From: Paenibacillus daejeonensis DSM 15491
Lineage (GTDB): Bacteria > Bacillota > Bacilli > Paenibacillales > Paenibacillaceae
NCBI RefSeq assembly: GCF_000378385.1
Contig: NZ_KB899671.1
Coordinates: 79,933-143,932, forward strand
Reading direction: 5' to 3'
DNA length: 64,000 nucleotides
The notes below the pieces were generated by a model that saw nothing but the letters and a program-made list of their open reading frames with translations, made no database searches and had not been told where the DNA came from. This document shows positions 8,027-17,240 of this stretch, in pieces; positions within the stretch are counted from its first letter, which is position 1; every line of letters starts with the position of its first letter. Both the position numbers and the translations under genes were made by a program.

Positions 8027-9379
8027 TTACTGAGCCGGTGTGTTGGCCGGTGCATTGCCTTCTGCTGGTGTGTTGCCTTCCAGTGGAAGCTCCTCGATCC
8101 CCTCAAGTGGCGGATCTACATCCTCAGTCGGCTCTTCTTCCGGTGCCAACGTATTGCGAATGGTGGCGTTCGCCCGAACTTCCTCGATCCAAGGTCCAAT
8201 CAGCGGGTTAGCCTCCTGGCTGATCAACTGGTTGCGCAGCATTTCTGCCTGCTCTTCATACGGCGGGGTGACGCCTTCCTGCTTGTCGGTCACCTTGATG
8301 ATATGGAAGCCACTGGGTGACTCCACAACATCGCTCACGCCACCCGCTTCCAGTGCAAACGCCGCATCCTCAAACGCAGGGTTATTGAATGCACCCGGGC
8401 CGAACGAGCCCAGCTCGCCGCCCTGCTCCTTGGAGCCAGGGTCCTGCGACTTCTCGCGTGCCAGCTCGGCGAAATCCGCACCGCCGTCGAGCTCAGCCTT
8501 CACGGCTTCCGCTTCCTCGCGGGTCTCCAGCAGGATGTGCGAAGCTGTGACCTGTGCCGGTGTTCCGAGCTGGTCCTTGATGCTCTCGTAATATTCCTTC
8601 ACTTGCTCCTCGGTCACATTGGTCTGCGGCTCAAAATACTTGCGCAGCCCGATCTGGAAGTACAGCTGCTCCTTCAGAGCCTCTTCCGTCAAACCGTTCT
8701 GAGCCAGTACGAGCTCGAACTCGCCTTCCGGATAGCTCGCCTTGAGGGATTCGATTTCTTTATTCTGGTCTTCATCCGTTACTACAACGCCCGACTTGTC
8801 GAACTCCTGACGGATCAGCTCCTCAGTGATGAGGTTGTCCAGCGTCTGCTCCCCACCGGATTTAACCAGCTCCTGATACAGCGTCTCCTTCGGAATACCG
8901 ACGCCATTGACTGTCGCCACATCGTCGCCGCCGATGGCGCCGCCGCGCATCGCGCCCCAGATCGTTACGGCAATGAGGGCGATCAGCAGCACCAGCGATA
9001 CCCCCATCCAGCCACGACCGCTCGCGGACGCCGTCGTATTGGGTGCCGTTGTACTAATTGGCGGTGTCTCCGGTGCTACAGGCGCTTGCGGATCAGCACT
9101 CGAAGGCGATACCAGCGCTGCGCGCTCCGCATCCTCCGGGTCCGTCCGGTCGCCAAGCGTCGTGTGACCGGGTTCTTCAACTCCTGCTGCCGAGGCCGGG
9201 TAAGGCTCTCTCTCCCCGGCAGCCTGACTGGCATCCGACTCAGACCGTGTATCGTTCACATGATCTGGATCTGATTCGGGAGTTGTTTCTGCTTCGATTT
9301 CCTGATCTGTCTTACGGTCCGCATCTAGCGCATCGGAATCCTCCGCGCTACCCGGCTTTTTGTAATCATCATCTTTCAT
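8027..9379 (-). CDS. Membrane-anchored PpiC-type peptidyl-prolyl isomerase (PrsA/SurA-like)
   Basis: A 450-residue foldase. The first 122 residues are acidic and Ser/Pro/Thr-rich with no fold, and would be cytoplasmic. A single transmembrane helix follows (residues about 123-143, VSLVLLIALIAVTIW). Outside is a SurA_N-like helical region (about 155-255), then a parvulin domain at about 270-365, recognised by TASHILLETREEAEAV, GADFAELAREKSQDPGS, GGELGSFGPGAF and SGFHIIKVTD. The end is Pro/Glu-rich. Instead of the lipobox of PrsA it has a membrane helix, and the long acidic cytoplasmic segment is unusual. Start ATG 9379 with AAGGGG upstream. Confidence 0.88.
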   Translation of the reverse strand: MKDDDYKKPGSAEDSDALDADRKTDQEIEAETTPESDPDHVNDTRSESDASQAAGEREPYPASAAGVEEPGHTTLGDRTDPEDAERAALVSPSSADPQAPVAPETPPISTTAPNTTASASGRGWMGVSLVLLIALIAVTIWGAMRGGAIGGDDVATVNGVGIPKETLYQELVKSGGEQTLDNLITEELIRQEFDKSGVVVTDEDQNKEIESLKASYPEGEFELVLAQNGLTEEALKEQLYFQIGLRKYFEPQTNVTEEQVKEYYESIKDQLGTPAQVTASHILLETREEAEAVKAELDGGADFAELAREKSQDPGSKEQGGELGSFGPGAFNNPAFEDAAFALEAGGVSDVVESPSGFHIIKVTDKQEGVTPPYEEQAEMLRNQLISQEANPLIGPWIEEVRANATIRNTLAPEEEPTEDVDPPLEGIEELPLEGNTPAEGNAPANTPAQ

Positions 9380-9595
9380 TCCAGAAACCCCTTCCGTCTA
9401 TTCGTTCCTAAGAACTGCTTTTAATTGCAGGTTAACAACAGCTTCCATTTCCATTATATTTCATTGCTACCTTACGAATATAGCAAACTCCTGGTGAAAT
9501 TACCTTAAAACAAGATAAATTTTCAAGCCTTTAGACCCGTCAAAGTCAAGGTCAAATTGCAGCTTTCGGAAAAAATTTAAAAGATTGAATTTAAA

Positions 9596-9624
9596 TTGCA
9601 GGTTGCTTACGAAGCGTGTAATAT
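9596..9624 (+). promoter_or_regulatory. Possible sigma-A promoter of the histidine kinase
   Basis: TTGCAG, 17-bp spacer, TAATAT; the -10 box ends 35 bp before the chosen ATG. A frame open through this stretch would otherwise suggest a longer protein. Confidence 0.45.
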
Positions 9625-9658
9625 CAATAGAGCAATTGGACAAAGGAGGTCCCGCATC

Positions 9659-11926
9659 ATGTCCATCAAAATGAAACTATCCTTATTTATCTCCCTCATT
9701 GTAGCCGTTATCCTCACACTTAACATTTCCATCTACTATATATCCAGCAAAAATGAATGGATCGCCGCGTCCGAGCAACAGGCCAGCAGCATTGCCAAGC
9801 AAATCGGAGCTACAATAGACATGTCAGAGCAAGCCAAAATGAAAGTCGAAGATTCGGTCGGCAGCTCGCTTCGAGCCTCGGCTGTTGCTGCCCTTGAACT
9901 TCTACCCTCTAATTATGAAGAAATTACGAACGAACAATTAGACGCCGTCAGCGACCGGATTGGCGTAGATGACATCACCCTGTGGGTGCAGGAAGAGGAA
10001 GATATCATCTCTGTCCGTTCCTCCGAGCCGGATGAAATCGGACTCAGCGCCAAGACCTGGGGGTACTGGTATGACGCATTCAGTAACTTGTTCAACCTTG
10101 AACCCGTATCTGTCCGGGAGGGCCTGGCGCTAACGAATTTTTGGTCGGGGCCCTACAATTTTGCCACGTCCGATCCATCGAAGATCAACAAATGGGGCTA
10201 CTATTACGACGGCTCGACCAATTATATGATCAACCCCTACCTCAATGCCCAATCCCTGCTTTCCTTTGAACAAATGGCCGGTACCAATGCCCTGCTCAAC
10301 CAACTAGTGGACCAGAACGATAATGTACTCGAAATCACTGGCTTCAACCCTGAATTTTTTGGCAAAGATCCGATCCTCCGCATTAAGCGCGGGGTCATCG
10401 TGCACAACCTTGATGTCCGGGGCATCATGTTTGGCGAATATACGTACCAGAATGATTACGATCTTGCTCATATTCTGGATGCTTCCGACCAGCAACAGGT
10501 CGTCACGACCACCGCATCGGTTAACGGAACGGATGTGCTGAAGAGCTTTATTCCGCTCAGCGGGTCTACAGATTATGTACTGAGTGTCACAACCGATTAC
10601 GGTTCTGTCCTGCATTTGCTTAATCGGCAGATGCTGCTTCACGTCGTGATATCTGCCATCTTGCTTGTGGTCGCCATGGTGGCTAGCTACGTCACATCTG
10701 GTTTTTTGCTGCGCACTCTGAATCAGATCCTGAGTAGTGTCAACACTATAGCCAAAGGCCAATTTGGTCAACATATCCATATCCACTCGAAGGACGAACT
10801 GGGAGAGCTCGCCGCGCGTGTCAACTCCATGTCGACCAGTCTGAACCTCTATGTGCAGCAGATCAAAGAATCGTCCGAAGAATTACGCAGCACCAAGCAG
10901 TATCTTGAGTCTTTCATCAATCACACCTCCGATGCGATTCACGTGTCTACACGGGATGGCTTGGTCATGCAGGCCAATCAGGCCTTTGAGGAAATCTACG
11001 GATGGACCGCTGAAGAGGTATTAGACAGACCACTTGAGAATTTGCCTTTGGAGCAGCAAGAAGAATACCGGGAGTTGCTAGGACAGGTCCTCAGAGGACA
11101 TTCCATTACCGACCATGAGACCGTTCGGTTAACCAAGTCTGGCGACACCATTGATGTCAGTCTCACCATCTCGCCCATCCGCGACGAGCAAGAAGCCATC
11201 GTAGCCGTCGCCACCATTTCCCGCAATATTACGGACCGCAAACAGACGGAGGAAATGCTGCGACGCTCCGAGAAGCTGTCTGTCGTGGGGCAACTGGCAG
11301 CCGGCGTGGCTCATGAGATTCGCAATCCTTTGACAACGCTGAGGGGCTTCGTCCAGTTGCACAAGACCAAGGGCAAGATCGGTGAAGACCACCTGGATCT
11401 CATGCTGACCGAGCTGGACCATATTAATTATATTGCCAGTGAGCTGCTGGTTTTATCCAAGCCTCACCTGCTCTCCTACCAGCCTGTCAACATTGAGGAA
11501 ATCGTTCGTTCCATGACGGTACTGCTCGATTCGCAGAATGGCGATCATCCGATTCATATTCGGGTCGAAAAGGATGTCGTTATCCCACTCGTCTACGGAG
11601 AGCCTAATCAATTGAAGCAAGTGTTCGCGAATCTGCTCAAAAATGCGGTAGAAGCCATGCCCCAAGGCGGCACAATCGATATCGAGCTCACTTCAACCGA
11701 CAAAGGCGAGCTGTGTGCTCGCATTACGGATCAAGGTATTGGCATGAACGAGGATCAATTGGAACGGATCGGAGAGCCGTTCTACACGTCGAAGGAATCC
11801 GGAACAGGCCTCGGACTGATGGTGTGCCAGCAGATCATTACTACGCATAACGGACGGATGACGCTGCATAGCCAGGAAGGCCGGGGCACGACCGTTGAAG
11901 TCATCCTGCCTCCTTATCAGTCGTGA
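9659..11926 (+). CDS. PAS-domain sensor histidine kinase (sporulation-kinase-like)
   Basis: A 755-residue membrane kinase. ATG 9659 is chosen because AAAGGAGG lies nine bases upstream; the frame is open 63 bp further up but that part overlaps the probable promoter. Order of domains: transmembrane helix (about 7-28), extracellular sensor of about 310 residues, second helix (about 335-358), HAMP (to about 410), PAS (about 430-535; NHTSDAIHVSTRDG, ANQAFEEIYGW), HisKA with phosphoacceptor in AAGVAHEIRNPLTTLRGF (His near 553), and HATPase with N-box NLLKNAVEAMP and DQGIGM, GTGLGL. The H-box is like KinA/B/E of Bacillus. No response regulator is adjacent, so this orphan may feed the Spo0A phosphorelay. 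Confidence 0.93.
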   Translation: MSIKMKLSLFISLIVAVILTLNISIYYISSKNEWIAASEQQASSIAKQIGATIDMSEQAKMKVEDSVGSSLRASAVAALELLPSNYEEITNEQLDAVSDRIGVDDITLWVQEEEDIISVRSSEPDEIGLSAKTWGYWYDAFSNLFNLEPVSVREGLALTNFWSGPYNFATSDPSKINKWGYYYDGSTNYMINPYLNAQSLLSFEQMAGTNALLNQLVDQNDNVLEITGFNPEFFGKDPILRIKRGVIVHNLDVRGIMFGEYTYQNDYDLAHILDASDQQQVVTTTASVNGTDVLKSFIPLSGSTDYVLSVTTDYGSVLHLLNRQMLLHVVISAILLVVAMVASYVTSGFLLRTLNQILSSVNTIAKGQFGQHIHIHSKDELGELAARVNSMSTSLNLYVQQIKESSEELRSTKQYLESFINHTSDAIHVSTRDGLVMQANQAFEEIYGWTAEEVLDRPLENLPLEQQEEYRELLGQVLRGHSITDHETVRLTKSGDTIDVSLTISPIRDEQEAIVAVATISRNITDRKQTEEMLRRSEKLSVVGQLAAGVAHEIRNPLTTLRGFVQLHKTKGKIGEDHLDLMLTELDHINYIASELLVLSKPHLLSYQPVNIEEIVRSMTVLLDSQNGDHPIHIRVEKDVVIPLVYGEPNQLKQVFANLLKNAVEAMPQGGTIDIELTSTDKGELCARITDQGIGMNEDQLERIGEPFYTSKESGTGLGLMVCQQIITTHNGRMTLHSQEGRGTTVEVILPPYQS

Positions 11927-11994
11927 ACCTCGCACAGGTCAGCTTACTTAACAATATGATATGCTAAGGGTACTAGATGAAGAGGTGATGCAGC

Positions 11995-13311
11995 ATGGAT
12001 TTGCGCAAGCTACGGCTGGATGAGTCCACCGCGAGTATGTTCAGTGATGAGAGAGAAGCTTATGAGCGGGACTATGCCCGATTGATTCAATCGCCAGCCT
12101 TCCGGCGGATGCAAGGCAAGTCGCAGGTGTTCGGGGCAGGCACAGGTGATTACTATCGGACTCGACTGACCCATTCGCTGGAGGTGTCGCAGATCGCCCG
12201 CGAAGTCGCACGTCGTCTGAATGGTCAATATGCGTGGCTGGGCAAAAGCGAACACCCCGGGCTCGTCATCGATCCTGCGGTCGTTGAATGTGCTTCGCTG
12301 GCCCACGATCTCGGACATCCGCCATTTGGACACAAGGGAGAGGATGTGCTGAACCAGCTGCTCCAAAAAGAGTGCGGCCTGCCCTATGAGGGCAATGCCC
12401 AGAACTTCCGAATACTGATGTTTCTGGAGAAACGGGCGGGCAGCGGCAGCGGTCTTGATCTGACGGCCTCGGTGCTGCTGGCCATTAACAAATATCCGGG
12501 CTGCCTGGACGAACCCGGACGAATCAAGGGGGTTTACCCATCCGAGTGGGCCGGCATCCGCGAACTCCGGGACAAGTGGGGCATGCCCGAAGGTGCGCCG
12601 ACACTGGAGGCCCAACTGATGGATCTGTGCGATGATATCGCCTACTCGACCCATGATATTGAGGATGGCATTCGAGCAGGCAAAATCAGCATGAATCGGG
12701 CCTTCTTCGAAGATGGCCGCTTGATCAACGATGTCGTACAGGAGATTATTGCCGATGACGGCAATCACGCATTCGGCTGGGACAGTGTAGACATTCCCGC
12801 TATGGTGAAGCGCGTGCTGGAAGCATATCTGGCTCAGTGGGAGGCTATCTATAGTAGCTGCGATCGCGAATCCTCGCGGACGCGCCGGGAGATGAAGGCC
12901 CGCTGGGTCAGCACCTTTGTCGGCCGAATCGGCATCATTGATGACCCGGCCCGCGGCTGGAAGCAGGTTACCTTTGTCCATGAAGGTATACAGGACTTCG
13001 AGCTGCTGCGGACTATGGAAATTCTGAAGAAGCTGGCCTGGGTTACACTAATCAAGGACTTCCGCGTCCAGCGGCTGCAGATGCGCAGTGAGATTCGGCT
13101 GCGCGGACTATGGGAGAGCTTCATCCATCCGGAGTCTGGGCGCCTCATTATTCCTTCGGATTGGACCGCTAACTACGAGCGTCACAAAAGTCACTGGAGC
13201 TGGCCCCGCTTCATCGCCGACTACATCTCGGGCATGACCGACACCTATGCGGAGAAAGTGTACGCCGAGCTGTACACCAGCCACTCCGGTACAATCTACG
13301 AGATGGACTAG
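11995..13311 (+). CDS. dgt: Deoxyguanosinetriphosphate triphosphohydrolase-like HD protein
   Basis: A 438-residue member of the dNTP triphosphohydrolase family, which cleaves dGTP (or other dNTPs) to deoxynucleoside and tripolyphosphate. The HD superfamily residues are present: RLTHSLEVSQIAREV (residues about 59-73) with the first His, AHDLGHPPFGHKGEDVL (about 103-119) with the HD pair, and a later DLCDDIAYSTHDIEDGI (about 209-225) with the distal Asp. Start ATG 11995 has GAGGTGATG upstream. It lies 68 bp after the histidine kinase in the same direction and ends at a strong terminator. Confidence 0.93.
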   Translation: MDLRKLRLDESTASMFSDEREAYERDYARLIQSPAFRRMQGKSQVFGAGTGDYYRTRLTHSLEVSQIAREVARRLNGQYAWLGKSEHPGLVIDPAVVECASLAHDLGHPPFGHKGEDVLNQLLQKECGLPYEGNAQNFRILMFLEKRAGSGSGLDLTASVLLAINKYPGCLDEPGRIKGVYPSEWAGIRELRDKWGMPEGAPTLEAQLMDLCDDIAYSTHDIEDGIRAGKISMNRAFFEDGRLINDVVQEIIADDGNHAFGWDSVDIPAMVKRVLEAYLAQWEAIYSSCDRESSRTRREMKARWVSTFVGRIGIIDDPARGWKQVTFVHEGIQDFELLRTMEILKKLAWVTLIKDFRVQRLQMRSEIRLRGLWESFIHPESGRLIIPSDWTANYERHKSHWSWPRFIADYISGMTDTYAEKVYAELYTSHSGTIYEMD

Positions 13312-13330
13312 CGGACCGGAACCAGCAGCC

Positions 13331-13370
13331 AAAAGAAGCTTCAGCCCCCTCCCGGGCCGAAGCTTCTTTT
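13331..13370. terminator. Bidirectional terminator between dgt and the MMPL gene
   Basis: AAAAGAAGCTTC pairs with GAAGCTTCTTTT, then TT on the plus strand and an A-run on the other side. It separates two convergent genes. Confidence 0.88.
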
Positions 13371-13401
13371 TTATGGTTATAGGCTAAGCCATTCCGTTCA
13401 T

Positions 13402-16400
13402 TTACATTCCAATGTCGCGGCCTGTGCCAGGTGCAGGCAGATCCTCGTCCCGGCGTTTCATGAACGGCCACCAGTTGGCCTCGCCGAACGTCCGCACCAT
13501 CACCGGTACGAACAACGGCAGCATCAGCAACGCGTACATGAACAATCCGCACAATACAACTGTGGCAATCTGCAGTAGGGACAGCACACCCGACGGCAGC
13601 ATCGCGGCGAAGGTTCCGCCCAGGATGATGGCAGCCGAGATGATCACAGTGCCCATATTCTTCATCGCCATCAGAATCGCTTCACGTGGTGACCGATCGC
13701 GGTATTCCTTGAAGCGGTCCATCAGGAAGATACTGTAGTCGATGCCGAGCGCCATCAGCATGACGAAGCCGAAGAACGGCACGGCCCAGCTGATGCCTGC
13801 ATAGCCCAGAATCCGTACGAACAACACTTCCGCGATAGCCATCGAGGTGTAGTAGGTCAGCAACAACGATAGAATCAGGTAGATCGGCATCACGATTGAG
13901 CGCAACAGCAAGATCAGAATCAAGCCGATGCCGATAATCATGAGCATCACAGTCCGGGAATAGTCGTTGTTCGAAATGGTGTCCAGGTCATGGTTCATAC
14001 TGGTCACGCCATCGATGGCAAACGTCGCCTGCTGGAAGCCGCTGCTCCGCAGTCCGCGGTCCGCCGCTGCACTCAGCTCTTCAATCTGGTCCATTGTATC
14101 CTGGGCATAAGGATTGCCCTCGAAGACCACATCAAACTTGGCAATCTGTCGATCCTCGGACAAGTACACATCCAGCGCCTGTTGGAATTCCTCCATCCCA
14201 ATTGCTTCTTCTGGTATGAACCAACCGGACAGCTGCTGGTTCGGTGCCTGGGACAGTTCAGTCAGATAGGACTGCGCCGATTCCAGTCCACCAGACACTT
14301 GCTGCAGGCCGTCGACGCTTTGGTCGAGGCCATCTGTCAGCTCCGTCAGCTGTCCACCCAGCTCGGCGAAGCCCGCTTGCAGCTGCTCCTGTCCCTCTGC
14401 CAATTGGTCAAAGCCGCCGGTCAGCTCTGGAAGCTGCGTGACAATCTGACTCTGACCCCCAGCCGCTTGATCCAGTCCGTTCTGCAGCTGGGCAATGCCA
14501 TCCACCAGCTCCGACAAGCCCTGGGCCAACGCGCTCTGACCGCCACTTGCCTGCTGCAAGCCGGCGTTGGCCTGCTCCATTCCGGAAGCGATCCCCGCCA
14601 GTTGCGTGTTCAACTCCGTCAGCCCGCTCGTCATGGCTTCGGCACTACCCTGCAGAACGGCCATCTGCTGGGCCAGATTCGTATAAGTCGCATCGTCCTG
14701 CAGCTCGGGATATTGCTCGCCCAGTGCACTTAGCCCCTGGATCGCGCCACTCAGACCTTGCGCCAGCTCTGCCTGTGCTCCGGCGAACTGTTCATAACCC
14801 GCTGTGATCTGATTCAGCCCACTGCCGAGCTGCTGATAGCTAGTCAGCAATTCCTGGGCCGCCCCAGCCAGCTGTTCGGCGCTCGCTTGTGCCTGCGCCA
14901 GCCCGGCCCGGATCTCGCCTGCACCGGCCGAGCCGTCACGCATCCCCTGCTCAATCTGCCGCAGGCCATCGCCGAGCTGGACAACGCCTGCCTGTAGCTC
15001 GCGGGTGCCGCCGATGAGATCGGCTGTGCCGCTGACTGCCTCTTCCAGCTGTGGGGCATTGTCACTCAATGCCTGGCTGGCTTCAGCCAGACCTTCTTCG
15101 ATCTGCTGGAGGCCAGACTTGCCCTCCCCCAGACCGTCGCCGAGCTGCTCCACTTGTTGCGTCACCAGGAAATCGTCCAGCGCTTCGCCGGTCGGCCGGG
15201 TGGCGCTGCGAACTGCCTTCACGCCTTCCACGCTTGCCAGCTCTCGGCTGATTTGCTCCATCGCCGCCATGCCCTCCGGCGTATCCAGAGGCTCATCCGC
15301 TCTCATGACGAGTGTGGATGGCAGCGTATCGCCAGGACCGAAGCTGTCCGAGATGATCTGGAAGCCACGAACAGAGTCGTAGCTATCCCCGATTTCATCC
15401 AGGGAGTTGAACGAAATTTTGCCTTCATAGACAGACAAGAACGGTACGGTTACTAAGGCCAGCAGAACCAGCGCCCATACCGGACGTTTCAGCGAGAAGC
15501 GCCCCATCGCGCCCCAGAGGCCGCTTGGCTTGTGCTCTAGCGAGCCGCGTGCCGGCCAGAAGATGGTTTTGCCCATCGTGGCCATGAAGAATGGAACAAT
15601 GGTTACGAGTGCGATCAGTAGTACGGCAATACCAACGGCTACCGCTACAGCAGAACGGTACAGCGTAAACTCGGAGAAGCCAATGGCCGAGAAGCCGACA
15701 AGCACAGCCAACCCGGCAAAGAATACCGTACGTCCGGCATGCTTGTAGGTGTTGAGCACAGCCTCTGTTTTGTCGCCGCTATGGGCCAGCTCTTCCTTGA
15801 AACGGCTGATCAACAGAATACAGTAATCCGTGCCGATCCCGAACATGACCGCCACCATGAAGATTTGGGTGAAGTTCGATAACGGGAAGTCTGCATACTC
15901 TACCAGATACGCCACAACCGACTGCGATAGCAGATAGCTCAGACCCACTGTTACCAGCGGAATCAGCGGTGCAACGGCTGAGCGGAAGACGAGGAATAGA
16001 ATCGCCAGGATGAAGAACAGCGTAATGATCTCCGTCTTGCGCAGTCCCTCCTGTGAGCTCTGCACCACATCCTCACCGATCAGCCAGTTGCCGGTGTAGT
16101 AATGCTCAACTTGAACATCGGACAGCAATCCGTCCAGGTCCTCGCGGAGCTCGACATAGGAACGGTCGCCCAGATCCGAACCGATCAGGGCCAGAATCGT
16201 CTTGCCATCCTCGGCCACCATCTGATCAGCCAGCTCTGGCGTCTCCAGATGCGTCATCACCGAGGTAACGCCCACCGCCGATCCCTCCGACTGCAAATGA
16301 TCGATGGCGCGCTCGATCTCCGCATGATCCTCCGGCGTCAGGCCAGCTTCATTGTGGAAGACCAGCACGGAGGATAACTCACCACCGCCTTCACTACCTC

Positions 16401-16572
16401 CCAGCTCCGCTGCCAGCTTGGCAGCCTCCGTTGAGGAATAACCGTCCGGAACCGTAATCTGTCCTTTCTCGCGAACCAACTGCTCCATATTGGGAGCGGT
16501 GAACATCAAGCCAACGGATGCTGCAATCCAGAGCGCCAGAATCAACCATTTGAATTTCAGTACCGTTCTCAT
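13402..16572 (-). CDS. MMPL-family RND transporter with long coiled-coil domain
   Basis: A 1056-residue permease of the MMPL/YdfJ-YdgH family, proton-driven exporters of lipids or drugs. There are twelve predicted transmembrane helices in two sets: one helix at residues 8-28, a cluster at about 180-370, one before a second outside domain, then a cluster at about 860-1040. GIGTDYCILL and ALGIDYSIFL carry the paired acidic GxxxDY residues of the proton path. Between about 440 and 780 lies a very long Gln/Gly/Ala/Leu heptad region (repeats like LxxGLxQxxxGxxQL) predicted to be coiled coil, as in YhgE/Pip proteins. Its ATG overlaps the stop of the MarR gene by four bases, so the two are coupled and MarR probably controls the pump. 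Confidence 0.93.
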   Translation of the reverse strand: MRTVLKFKWLILALWIAASVGLMFTAPNMEQLVREKGQITVPDGYSSTEAAKLAAELGGSEGGGELSSVLVFHNEAGLTPEDHAEIERAIDHLQSEGSAVGVTSVMTHLETPELADQMVAEDGKTILALIGSDLGDRSYVELREDLDGLLSDVQVEHYYTGNWLIGEDVVQSSQEGLRKTEIITLFFILAILFLVFRSAVAPLIPLVTVGLSYLLSQSVVAYLVEYADFPLSNFTQIFMVAVMFGIGTDYCILLISRFKEELAHSGDKTEAVLNTYKHAGRTVFFAGLAVLVGFSAIGFSEFTLYRSAVAVAVGIAVLLIALVTIVPFFMATMGKTIFWPARGSLEHKPSGLWGAMGRFSLKRPVWALVLLALVTVPFLSVYEGKISFNSLDEIGDSYDSVRGFQIISDSFGPGDTLPSTLVMRADEPLDTPEGMAAMEQISRELASVEGVKAVRSATRPTGEALDDFLVTQQVEQLGDGLGEGKSGLQQIEEGLAEASQALSDNAPQLEEAVSGTADLIGGTRELQAGVVQLGDGLRQIEQGMRDGSAGAGEIRAGLAQAQASAEQLAGAAQELLTSYQQLGSGLNQITAGYEQFAGAQAELAQGLSGAIQGLSALGEQYPELQDDATYTNLAQQMAVLQGSAEAMTSGLTELNTQLAGIASGMEQANAGLQQASGGQSALAQGLSELVDGIAQLQNGLDQAAGGQSQIVTQLPELTGGFDQLAEGQEQLQAGFAELGGQLTELTDGLDQSVDGLQQVSGGLESAQSYLTELSQAPNQQLSGWFIPEEAIGMEEFQQALDVYLSEDRQIAKFDVVFEGNPYAQDTMDQIEELSAAADRGLRSSGFQQATFAIDGVTSMNHDLDTISNNDYSRTVMLMIIGIGLILILLLRSIVMPIYLILSLLLTYYTSMAIAEVLFVRILGYAGISWAVPFFGFVMLMALGIDYSIFLMDRFKEYRDRSPREAILMAMKNMGTVIISAAIILGGTFAAMLPSGVLSLLQIATVVLCGLFMYALLMLPLFVPVMVRTFGEANWWPFMKRRDEDLPAPGTGRDIGM

Positions 16573-17045
16573 GCCTGTCTGCCGCCCTTCTCTTCGGTCT
16601 CGACCAGCACTCTGGCAAGCTTCTCATACGTCTCGATGAAATGCCTTGCCTCTTCTGTATTGAAGGCTCCCAAATATTGCGCCAATCTCTCCTGAATCTG
16701 CTTTTTCAGCTCCTCCGACATTGCCTTGCCTTTCTCCGTTAGAGCCAAATAAGTCACTCGTCTGTCCTTCTCGTCCGGCTCTCGTACAATGAGCTGCTTG
16801 TCGAACAGTCTTGTAATAATAGCTGAAATCGAGCTCTTCGCTACACTGAATACCTCCGCGAGCTCCGAGGACGTACACCGCTCCTGCTGATGGATATAAC
16901 GCAGCGTCGCGTATTGATCCACCGTGATTTCTTCGGGGATGAGATCCCGCATCATCACGTTCAACTGACGGTTCACTGTAAATTGCGCCTGCTCATACCG
17001 CCGGATGATGTCCTCCAGCATCGACTTGCACAGTTCATCGCTCAT
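16569..17045 (-). CDS. MarR-family transcriptional regulator
   Basis: A 158-residue winged-helix regulator. TSSELAEVFSVAKSSISAIITRL (residues about 56-78) is the recognition region and DEKDRRVTYLALTEKGKAM (about 90-108) is the wing with the family DxRxxxxxLTxxG motif. Helices at both ends give the dimer interface. Start ATG 17045 has AGGAGG upstream. It is first in an operon with the MMPL exporter (4-bp overlap), the usual arrangement for a drug-sensing repressor of its own pump. A palindrome sits on its promoter (annotated). Confidence 0.93.
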   Translation of the reverse strand: MSDELCKSMLEDIIRRYEQAQFTVNRQLNVMMRDLIPEEITVDQYATLRYIHQQERCTSSELAEVFSVAKSSISAIITRLFDKQLIVREPDEKDRRVTYLALTEKGKAMSEELKKQIQERLAQYLGAFNTEEARHFIETYEKLARVLVETEEKGGRQA

Positions 17046-17120
17046 TCTCCAGACTCCTCCTGTTTGCTCCCATACGAACCTCTGACAACTTGTTCGCTTC
17101 TCTAATGGTTTGTCTATCTA

Positions 17121-17166
17121 ATAGTTCGATAGTCGAACTATATCAGATGGACGTTCTTGCTGTCAA
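17121..17166 (-). promoter_or_regulatory. Promoter with MarR operator
   Basis: On the minus strand TTGACA (17161-17166) is followed after 18 bp by TATAGT (17137-17142), a good sigma-A promoter. ATAGTTCGA and TCGAACTAT (17121-17141) form a perfect 9-bp inverted repeat with a 3-base centre, overlapping the -10 box and start site. Binding by MarR here would block transcription; this is inferred from position. Confidence 0.85.
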
Positions 17167-17187
17167 CTGCCATGCTGGGCTTAACAC

Positions 17188-17218
17188 AAAAACGCCTCCC
17201 TCATTAGGAGAGGGAGGC
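17188..17218 (-). terminator. Terminator of the queuosine-precursor transporter
   Basis: GCCTCCCTC pairs with GAGGGAGGC, followed by GTTTTTG on the minus strand, about 20 bp after the stop codon. Confidence 0.9.
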
Positions 17219-17240
17219 AAAATTGCGGCGATGAATCGAG

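Noticed and set aside
13990-14733. 247-codon plus-strand frame inside the MMPL gene
   Set aside because: It mirrors the Gln/Leu heptads of the real coiled-coil on the other strand.
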